Of a stretch of DNA of 10,476 nucleotides, positions 5,171 to 10,476 are shown piece by piece; positions within the stretch are counted from its first letter, which is position 1, and the number at the start of each line of letters is the position of its first letter. The notes under the pieces were generated by a model. It had not been told where the DNA came from. It saw only the letters and a program-made list of their open reading frames with translations, and did no database searches. Source of the DNA: Lentzea sp. (GTDB lineage Bacteria > Actinomycetota > Actinomycetes > Mycobacteriales > Pseudonocardiaceae); NCBI GenBank assembly GCA_030146905.1, contig JASLAV010000332.1:1-10476 (forward strand), in the 5' to 3' direction. The position numbers and the translations under genes were made by a program.

Positions 5171-6074
5171 CCCGATCAAGTTCTCCTCGCTCGACCAGCC
5201 GTTGTTCGGCGGGCTGGTCAAGGGCGACCTGGTGGAGTACCTGGACTTCGTGGCCGACCGGTTCGTGCCGGTGCTGCGCGGCAGGCCGCTGTCGGTGTGG
5301 CGGGTCCTGCGCGGCCAGGACCCGTTCATGCAGAAGAACGTCCCGAAGTACACACCGGACTACGTGAGGACGGTCGAGGTCTGGGCGGAGGCGTCGCACC
5401 GGCAGGTCAGGTACGCGTTGTGCGACGACGAGCAGACGCTGATGTGGTTCGCGAACCAGCGGGCCGTCGAGTACCACGTGCCGTTGTTCCTGGGCGACCA
5501 CCAGACGCACATGGTGCTGGACGTCGACCCGCCGGAGGGCGCGGACTTCTCCGTGGTGGTCCAGGCCGCGTTCCTGATCCGCGAGGCGCTCGCCCAGGCG
5601 GGGCTGCGGGGTGCGGTGAAGACCAGCGGCGCCAAGGGCGTCCACATCTTCGTGCCCCTGACCCGGCACGACCCCGACGACGTCGCCGCGGCGACCAGGG
5701 CGACGGCGGCGCGGGCGGAGAAGCTCGACCCCTCGCTCGCCACCACCGCGTACATCAAGACGGAACGCGACGGGAAGGTCTTCCTCGACTCCACGCGTGC
5801 CTGGGGCGCCACGGTCGTCGCCGCCTACAGCCCGCGGCTGCGCGAGGGCCTGCCGATCTCGTTCCCGGTGCCGTGGGAGTCGCTGGCCGACGTCTCACCC
5901 GCGGACTTCACCGTGCGGACGCGGTTCGACGGCGACCCGTGGACGTCGCTGATGCCCGGTGAACAGGAACTGCCGGCCGATCTGGTCGCGGAGGGGCACA
6001 CCATCCCGGTGGCACGCGTGGTCGCGATGCACGAGGGCAAGCGGCGCAAGGCTCAGCGGGAGCGCGAGAAGTAG
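5160..6074 (+). CDS. second LigD-type polymerase domain protein
   Basis: A 304-residue paralogue of the preceding enzyme, also a single POL domain. Entry region FSSLDQPLFGGLVKGDLVEY (8-27) and the phosphate-contacting QKNVPKYTPDYVRTVEVW (58-75) match the classical LigD POL domain more closely than its neighbour does. The DxD is in MVLDVDPPEG (D121, D123), motif II is SGAKGVH (156-162) and the third acidic residue is D210 in KVFLDSTRAWG. AAYSPRLREGLPISFPVPWE (221-240) ends the active site and a Lys/Arg-rich tail (293-304) follows. Where most relatives have a D-x-S/N-Q-N stretch after the third Asp, this one has STRAWG, which may alter nucleotide binding. ATG 5160 lies inside the end of the upstream gene, behind GAGG with a 6-nt spacer, so translation is coupled. 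Expect both enzymes in similar amounts. Confidence 0.9.
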   Translation: MSSSPIKFSSLDQPLFGGLVKGDLVEYLDFVADRFVPVLRGRPLSVWRVLRGQDPFMQKNVPKYTPDYVRTVEVWAEASHRQVRYALCDDEQTLMWFANQRAVEYHVPLFLGDHQTHMVLDVDPPEGADFSVVVQAAFLIREALAQAGLRGAVKTSGAKGVHIFVPLTRHDPDDVAAATRATAARAEKLDPSLATTAYIKTERDGKVFLDSTRAWGATVVAAYSPRLREGLPISFPVPWESLADVSPADFTVRTRFDGDPWTSLMPGEQELPADLVAEGHTIPVARVVAMHEGKRRKAQREREK

Positions 6075-6153
6075 GCCGCGAGCGGCAAGGTGACGTAGGC
6101 GACGCTCGTGAACGTCGGGCCCTACCAGGAGGTCGCCCGCCGAGGACAAGGGA
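6075..6153. other. convergent gap without clear terminator
   Basis: Between the stop of the second polymerase and the stop of the membrane protein. It holds a 5-bp hairpin GCCGC/GCGGC (6075-6086, 2-nt loop) and a weak CGACG/CGTCG pair (6100-6117). Neither has a T-tract and no gene was found. Confidence 0.35.
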
Positions 6154-7032
6154 TTACGACGGGTCAGAACCCCGGAACGCGCCCCACCACAGCCCCAGGA
6201 CGGCGGCGACGACCGTGGCCGTGATCCAGCCGGTGAAGCCGCTGCCGTCGAAATAGGCCCAGAACAGGCCGACGAACGGCGCGGGCACCGCGAACACCGC
6301 GTCGACCCGCAGCTGGGCGAGCAGGCCGCGAGGGGCGCGCGTCTCCGGGTCGGGCCGGACCGGGTTGTCCAGGCGCCGGCCACGGGGGTGCTTCGTCACG
6401 ACCTTGCCGGACGGGTAGAGCGTCACCCCGTCGACGACGGCGACCCGCCCGCCGTGCAGCTCCACCGAGGAGGGCGACGGCAGCGTGACGAGCACCGGGT
6501 CGTAGTACACGGGAAGCCAGCGCTCGGTGGTTCCCTCGATCTCCAGCCACGACCGCACCATCAGGCCCGACTGCAACCGGATCCGCCGCACCTGCACGGT
6601 GACCGGCGAGGACCGGACCGATCGCACGGCCAGCAGGACCCGCGCCCCGCCGGCGAGGAGCACGAGCAGCGCCACCGCGACGGAGAAGGTCACGCCACCC
6701 AGTGCGCGGTCGGTCTCCAGGAAGAGGTCGGAACCGGGGATCACCGCGCGCGACGGGTCCGCCGGGTCGAACGCCACCTGCGTCTGCCGTCCCACGAACC
6801 GCGCTCCGTCCTCGTACGGGACGCGAGCCGACCCGGACGGCCACCGCACCTCGACCGCGCCGTCGGCGAACGAGACCACCGAGCCGACCTCGCGGGAGGC
6901 CATGGACGACAGGGCGTCACGACCATCCGAATAGGACAGCCACGAGAACAGCGAGACCACGCAGCAGACGAACAACACGATCGCCGTGGCGAGAACACCA
7001 TGGCGCAGCGCACGAACCCGGGAACGCAACAC
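6154..7032 (-). CDS. four-TM membrane protein with a DUF3592-like extracytoplasmic domain
   Basis: A 292-residue protein from GTG 7032. The longer frame up to 7164 is rejected because it would run back through a strong terminator into the binding-protein gene, whereas GTG 7032 has GGAG 7 nt upstream. TM1 spans about 12-33, then a roughly 75-residue extracytoplasmic stretch carries VVSFADGAVEVRWPSG, VPYEDGARFVGRQTQVAFDP and DPSRAV. This layout (a short strand, then G-x-x-V-x-V-x-Y/F-D-P followed by A-V-I-P) recalls DUF3592. TM2 is at about 110-134. A basic beta-rich cytoplasmic segment follows (about 135-240), including YYDPVLVTLPSPSSVELHGG. TM3 (243-261) and TM4 (266-286) end the chain. There is no signal for an enzyme activity. 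The role is unknown; it may depend on read-through from the ABC operon. Confidence 0.72.
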   Translation of the reverse strand: MLRSRVRALRHGVLATAIVLFVCCVVSLFSWLSYSDGRDALSSMASREVGSVVSFADGAVEVRWPSGSARVPYEDGARFVGRQTQVAFDPADPSRAVIPGSDLFLETDRALGGVTFSVAVALLVLLAGGARVLLAVRSVRSSPVTVQVRRIRLQSGLMVRSWLEIEGTTERWLPVYYDPVLVTLPSPSSVELHGGRVAVVDGVTLYPSGKVVTKHPRGRRLDNPVRPDPETRAPRGLLAQLRVDAVFAVPAPFVGLFWAYFDGSGFTGWITATVVAAVLGLWWGAFRGSDPS

Positions 7033-7035
7033 GAG

Positions 7036-7042
7036 GAAACTC
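7036..7042 (-). promoter_or_regulatory. ribosome-binding site deciding the membrane-protein start
   Basis: Minus-strand GGAG, 7 nt ahead of GTG 7032, lies within the 22 nt between the terminator stem and the start codon. It supports 7032 over upstream in-frame starts. The coordinates given cover the site with part of its spacer. Confidence 0.5.
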
Positions 7043-7054
7043 CAGGGGAGAAAG

Positions 7055-7090
7055 CGAAACGGCCCGGCGGAAGCCCGCCGGGCCGTTTCG
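7055..7090 (-). terminator. strong intrinsic terminator of the ABC operon
   Basis: A perfect 16-bp GC-rich stem (7055-7070 with 7075-7090) capped by a 4-nt loop (GCTT on the minus strand) and followed on the minus strand by CTTTCTCC. It begins 15 nt after the TGA of the substrate-binding protein (7106-7108). The stem ends in CGAAAC/GTTTCG, so the plus-strand reading lacks a T-tract; it acts mainly on leftward transcription. Confidence 0.85.
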
Positions 7091-7105
7091 ACAGCTAACC
7101 GCACA

Positions 7106-8794
7106 TCACTCGGTGAAGCCCATGTGGATGTAGTCGTACGGGCGGTTCGCGAACGCGACGGCACCGAAGTTCGCCACGTTGCTCTTCACCGCGACCGCGC
7201 CGGGCAGCTGGTAGACCGGCAGCTGGTGGCCCAGCTCCCAGATCTTCGCGTCGGCCTCGTTGGCGAGAGCGGCGCGCTTGGTGTCGTCCAGCTCCGCGTT
7301 GGCCTCGGCGAGCAGCTTGTTGATCTCGTCCGAGCCGATGCGGCCGTAGTTCTGGTTGGTGCTGGCCGGGTCGAGGGAGTAGATGCCCTTGCTGGACGAG
7401 ATCGGCGTGGCCGAGGCCAGCCAGCGGAAGAACGTCATGTCGAAGTTGCCGACGTAGACGTACTGCTTGAAGAACTCGGCGGTCGGGACGGCCACGATGT
7501 CGATCTTCGCGCCGATGTCCTTCATCTGCGACTGGACCAGCTTCGCGAGGCTGTCCGAGATCGGGTTCGGCGTCGGGACGACCAGGCGGAGGACGAGCTC
7601 CTTGCCGTCCTTCTTGCGGGTCTCGCCCTCGAGCTTCCAGCCCAGCTCGTCGAGCGCCTTCTTCGCGGCCTCCTTGTCGAAGGACGCGATCGAGGAGTTG
7701 TCCTTGTACTCCTTGGTGCCGAGCAGGAAGAAGTGGTTGCCGGTGACCTGCGCGTCACCCTTGATCATGGAGCCGAGGATCGCGCGAGTGATCGACTTGA
7801 CGTCGATGCCGCGCATGAGCGCGACGCGCAGCTTCGGGTCGCTCAGGATCGAGGAGCTCGCACCGTTGAAGGTGATGTGCGAGTAGTCGGGCGAGATCGC
7901 CTGGCGGACGGTGACGCCCTGGATGGACTTCGCGCGCTGGAAGTTCTCGACGCTCGCGCCGATGTCGAAGAAGTCGATCTGGCCGTTGGCGAGCGCGTCC
8001 GCGAGCGCGGTGCGGTCGACCTGGCGGAACGTGATCTTCTCCAGTTTCGGCTTCTCGCCCCACCAAGCCGAGTCCCTGACCACGGTCACGATCTTGGCGG
8101 TGCGGTCGATCGAGCCGATCTTGAACGGACCGGCGGTGACCTTCGGTGCGTCGGCCCAGCCCTTGTTGAACTCGTCGGCGGACGCCGCCACGGACTTCGG
8201 GTAGAGGGGCGAGAACATGCCCTTCCACTCGGCGAACTTCTTCTTGAAGGTCACCTTGACGTCCTGGTCGGTCGTGCCCTTCTCGACCTTCTCGACGTCC
8301 TCGTAACCGGTGGTGCCGGCGACGTCGTAGGACTTGTCGGTGCCGTTGAGGGCCTTCCACATGCCCTCGAAGTCCTGCCACGACAGCGGGGTGCCGTCCG
8401 ACCACTTGGCCTTCGGGTTGATCTTGAACTCGAGGACCTGCGGGTCGCTGGAGGCGAGCTTGGCCTCGTCGAGGTAGTCCTTGTTGACCTCGATCGTCGA
8501 GTCCGGCTTCTGCTTGTACAGGTTCGGCATCACCGTGTCGATCATGCGACGACCGTCGGCGACGGTGCCGTCGACCTGGTTGTAGTTCCAGTTGTCCGGC
8601 AACTGGTCGACCGGCCAGCGGAACTCGCCGCCGTCCTTGACCTTGGACGCGTCCTGCGGGTTGATGTCCGCCTGCCCGATCGCGTTCTCCGTGCCCTTGA
8701 GCCCGGAGTCGGTCTTGTTGGGCCCCCCGCACGCGGTCAGCGTCAGGGCGACCGCTGCGACGGCGATCACTCCCACCTTGGTACGTCGACTCAC
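7106..8794 (-). CDS. peptide/nickel-type ABC transporter substrate-binding lipoprotein
   Basis: A 562-residue extracytoplasmic solute receptor of the SBP_bac_5 (OppA/DppA) family, close to the family's usual length. The N-terminus MSRRTKVGVIAVAAVALTLT is a lipoprotein signal peptide ending in the lipobox LTAC, with Cys22 as the lipidated residue. The mature protein shows the family's core features: FRWPVDQLPDNWNYNQVDGT, then EFKINPKAKWSDGTPLSWQD (the signature around K-W-S-D-G-T-P), GPFKIGSIDRTAKIV, SHITFNGASSSILSDPKLRV and the C-terminal LPVYQLPGAVAVKSNVANFG. The start GTG 8794 has GGGAGG about 9 nt upstream; longer frames up to 9004 overlap the ATPase gene and are rejected. It follows the fused ATPase gene by 80 nt and is the last gene before a strong terminator. 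Substrate is likely a peptide or peptide-like compound, but cannot be fixed from sequence. Confidence 0.92.
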   Translation of the reverse strand: MSRRTKVGVIAVAAVALTLTACGGPNKTDSGLKGTENAIGQADINPQDASKVKDGGEFRWPVDQLPDNWNYNQVDGTVADGRRMIDTVMPNLYKQKPDSTIEVNKDYLDEAKLASSDPQVLEFKINPKAKWSDGTPLSWQDFEGMWKALNGTDKSYDVAGTTGYEDVEKVEKGTTDQDVKVTFKKKFAEWKGMFSPLYPKSVAASADEFNKGWADAPKVTAGPFKIGSIDRTAKIVTVVRDSAWWGEKPKLEKITFRQVDRTALADALANGQIDFFDIGASVENFQRAKSIQGVTVRQAISPDYSHITFNGASSSILSDPKLRVALMRGIDVKSITRAILGSMIKGDAQVTGNHFFLLGTKEYKDNSSIASFDKEAAKKALDELGWKLEGETRKKDGKELVLRLVVPTPNPISDSLAKLVQSQMKDIGAKIDIVAVPTAEFFKQYVYVGNFDMTFFRWLASATPISSSKGIYSLDPASTNQNYGRIGSDEINKLLAEANAELDDTKRAALANEADAKIWELGHQLPVYQLPGAVAVKSNVANFGAVAFANRPYDYIHMGFTE

Positions 8795-8874
8795 TGTCGT
8801 GAACCTCCCTCGTGCCCGGACACCAGTTGCCGGGGACACTGTTCCTTCGCAGGTCTTCCGAAGCGACGGACGCA
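8795..8874 (-). other. 80-nt intergenic leader between ATPase and binding-protein genes
   Basis: On the minus strand it holds a short CCCGG/CCGGG hairpin (8815-8819 with 8830-8834, 10-nt loop), a direct repeat GTGTCC, and the ribosome site GGGAGG before GTG 8794. No T-tract follows the hairpin. It could tune the ratio of the two products by mRNA processing, but nothing proves this; no promoter was recognised. Confidence 0.3.
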
Positions 8875-10476
8875 TCAGAGGACCTGACGGATCTGGGCGA
8901 AGTGGCAGGCTGCCTCGTGGTCGGGCGCCTGGACCTCGCGCGGTGGTTCCACCTCGATGCACGTGCGCTGCTTCTCGGGAGGCAGCGACGCGTGCAGGAA
9001 GCACCGGGTGCGGAACCGGCAGCCGGACGGCGGGTTCGCCGGGCTCGGCAGGTCGCCGGTGAGGATGATCCGCTCTCGCCGGCGCTCCTTCACGGGATCG
9101 GGGATCGGGATCGCCGACAGCAGCGCCTGCGTGTACGGGTGGCGCGGTGCCTCGAAGACCGAGTTCACCTCGCCGATCTCGATGATCTTCCCGAGGTACA
9201 TGACGGCCACCCTGTCCGCGATGTGGCGCACCACCGACAGGTCGTGGGCCACGAACAGGTAGGCCAGGCCCAGCTTGGACTTGAGCTCCTCCAGCAGGTT
9301 GATGACACCCGCCTGGATGGAGACGTCCAGCGCCGACACCGGCTCGTCGAGCACGACGAGCTTCGGCTGGAGCGCGAGCGCCCGCGCGATGCCGATGCGC
9401 TGGCGCTGACCGCCGGAGAACTCGCCGGGGTAGCGCGACAGCTGCTCAGGACGCAGGCCCACGAGCCGCATCAGCTCCGGCACTCGCCGGTTGATCTCGT
9501 CCTTCGGGTGACCGTGGACCTGCATCGGCTCGGCGATGCAGTCGTAGATCGTCAGGCGCGGGTCGAGCGACGCCATCGGGTCCTGGAACACCACCGACAT
9601 GTCGCGGCGGATCTCGAAGCGGCGCTTCTTGTCCACGGCGGACACGTTCGTGCCGAGCACCGAGATCTCGCCGCTCATCGGCTTCTGCAGGCCGAGGATC
9701 TCCATCAGCGTCGTGGTCTTGCCGCAGCCGGACTCGCCGACGAGGCCGAGGGTCTCGCCCTCGCGGATGTCGAACGAGATGCCCGCGACGGCGTGCACCG
9801 TGCCGACGCGGCGCTTGAACACCACGCCCTTGTTGACGGCGTACTCCTTGACGAGCTGGTCGAGCTCCAGCACCGTCTCGCGCTGCTCGCGCGGGATCTT
9901 CGCGACCTCCGGCTCGGCGGCCACCTCGGCACCGAAGATCTCCACCGCGGCCTCCGCGCCCTCGGCGTCGGTCGCGGCGATCTCGTTGGTGCGGATGCAC
10001 GCGGCGCGGTGCTCAGCCGAGCCGTCCACGTCGAACAGCGGCGGCTCGGCGGTGTGGCAGGCGTCGACGACCATCGGGCAGCGCGGTGCGAACGGGCAGC
10101 CGGGCGGCAGGTCCGTGAGCGACGGCGGCTGGCCCTTGATCGGCACCAGCGCCTGCTTCTCGCTGACGTCGAGACGCGGGATCGAGCCGAGCAGGCCGAG
10201 CGTGTACGGCATGCGCGGCTGCTGGTAGATGTCGTCGACCAGGCCGGTCTCGACGGCGCGGCCCGCGTACATGACCATCAGCCGGTCCGCGAACCCGGCG
10301 ACGACGCCGAGGTCGTGGGTGATGATCACGATGCCCGCGCCGGTGACCTCCTGCGCGGTCTCGAGCAGCTGCAGCACCTGCGCCTGCACCGTCACGTCGA
10401 GCGCGGTCGTCGGCTCGTCGGCGATGATCAGGTCGGGGTCGTTGGCGATCGCCATCGCGATCACCGCGCGCTGCCG
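8875..10476 (-). CDS. fused double ABC ATPase of an Opp/Dpp-type peptide importer (5' end missing)
   Basis: An open frame of 533 codons plus stop, running off the right edge, so the N-terminal Walker A is not visible. The first nucleotide-binding domain enters at the end of its signature (RQR), followed by Walker B LIIADEP, D-loop ALD and H-loop ITHD. Its oligopeptide-type C-terminal region carries four Cys ([14 protein letters not shown]). An acidic Ala/Glu-rich linker (about 9875-9990) joins it to a complete second domain: Walker [10 protein letters not shown] (9712-9738), Q-loop [12 protein letters not shown], signature SGGQRQR (near 9398-9418), Walker B LVVLDEP (near 9340-9360) and H-loop VAHD. 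A C-terminal region again with four Cys ([14 protein letters not shown]) ends the chain. Each half corresponds to a DppD/OppD- or DppF/OppF-like subunit. It energises import with permeases that are not in the window, and with the lipoprotein encoded downstream. Confidence 0.93.
   Translation of the reverse strand, partial: RQRAVIAMAIANDPDLIIADEPTTALDVTVQAQVLQLLETAQEVTGAGIVIITHDLGVVAGFADRLMVMYAGRAVETGLVDDIYQQPRMPYTLGLLGSIPRLDVSEKQALVPIKGQPPSLTDLPPGCPFAPRCPMVVDACHTAEPPLFDVDGSAEHRAACIRTNEIAATDAEGAEAAVEIFGAEVAAEPEVAKIPREQRETVLELDQLVKEYAVNKGVVFKRRVGTVHAVAGISFDIREGETLGLVGESGCGKTTTLMEILGLQKPMSGEISVLGTNVSAVDKKRRFEIRRDMSVVFQDPMASLDPRLTIYDCIAEPMQVHGHPKDEINRRVPELMRLVGLRPEQLSRYPGEFSGGQRQRIGIARALALQPKLVVLDEPVSALDVSIQAGVINLLEELKSKLGLAYLFVAHDLSVVRHIADRVAVMYLGKIIEIGEVNSVFEAPRHPYTQALLSAIPIPDPVKERRRERIILTGDLPSPANPPSGCRFRTRCFLHASLPPEKQRTCIEVEPPREVQAPDHEAACHFAQIRQVL

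Noticed and set aside
3659..5353. Minus-strand open frame of 564 codons across the polymerase genes
   Set aside because: Antisense to genes with intact catalytic motifs, and out of frame with the DinB-like gene; no ribosome site and low-complexity Arg/Pro text.
7033..7164. Upstream ATG at 7164 for the membrane protein
   Set aside because: It would add 44 residues encoded by the end of the binding-protein gene and the terminator stem. GTG 7032 has a proper ribosome site and leads straight into the first membrane helix.
6986..8887. Plus-strand open frame of 633 codons opposite the binding-protein gene
   Set aside because: It mirrors the lipoprotein gene codon for codon and is Leu/Val/Arg/Asp-rich without any domain. 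It also runs through the terminator stem. The minus-strand gene has a signal peptide, lipobox and family motifs.
8795..9004. Longer start for the substrate-binding lipoprotein (up to 9004)
   Set aside because: It would overlap the ATPase gene by 130 bp and place 70 residues before an otherwise perfect lipoprotein signal peptide.

Overview
The window is chromosomal DNA of a high-GC actinomycete. Coding regions use G or C at almost every third codon position. Several genes look leaderless (a TAnnnT -10 hexamer 6-7 nt before the start codon). The gene content fits the group: a DUF5997 protein, a mycothiol-type DinB/MDMPI protein, two stand-alone LigD-type polymerases and a StrR/ParB-like regulator. 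A Pseudonocardiaceae-like genus (Lentzea, Saccharothrix, Amycolatopsis) is my guess from protein flavour only. I see no tRNA, rRNA, CRISPR array, insertion sequence or phage gene.

Layout. 1-394: 3' end of a class I SAM methyltransferase (+). 451-1812: two minus-strand genes, a CoA-binding (YccU-type) protein followed by a StrR/ParB-like regulator. 1813-1930: a divergent control region with a CRP-type palindrome on the CoA-binding side and an ECF42-like promoter on the DGPF side. 1931-2356: a DGPF/YciI protein (+). 2379-3506: an HTH-less LysR-type effector-domain protein (-) and a DUF5997 protein (+), divergent from a 39-bp spacer holding two overlapping leaderless promoters. 3517-4158: DinB/MDMPI-like protein (-). 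4226-6074: two overlapping LigD polymerase-domain genes (+). 6154-7032: membrane protein with DUF3592-like features (-). 7106-8794: peptide-type ABC substrate-binding lipoprotein (-) with a strong terminator. 8875-10476: fused double ABC ATPase (-), cut by the window end.

How the parts may work together. The right end is a peptide/nickel-type (Opp/Dpp) import operon transcribed leftwards: ATPase, then binding lipoprotein, then terminator; the permeases are not in view and probably lie upstream. The two polymerase genes form one translationally coupled unit related to the NHEJ/repair primase-polymerases; no Ku or ligase is in the window. The most intriguing element is the LysR-effector/DUF5997 pair: one protein has a ligand-sensing fold without a DNA-binding domain, and its divergent neighbour is an internally duplicated, HTH-like small protein. 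They could be the two halves of a split regulator. Second is the DGPF gene, which sits behind a promoter resembling that of ECF42 sigma factors although no sigma gene is adjacent. No claim here was checked against a database; family names come from recognition of motifs.
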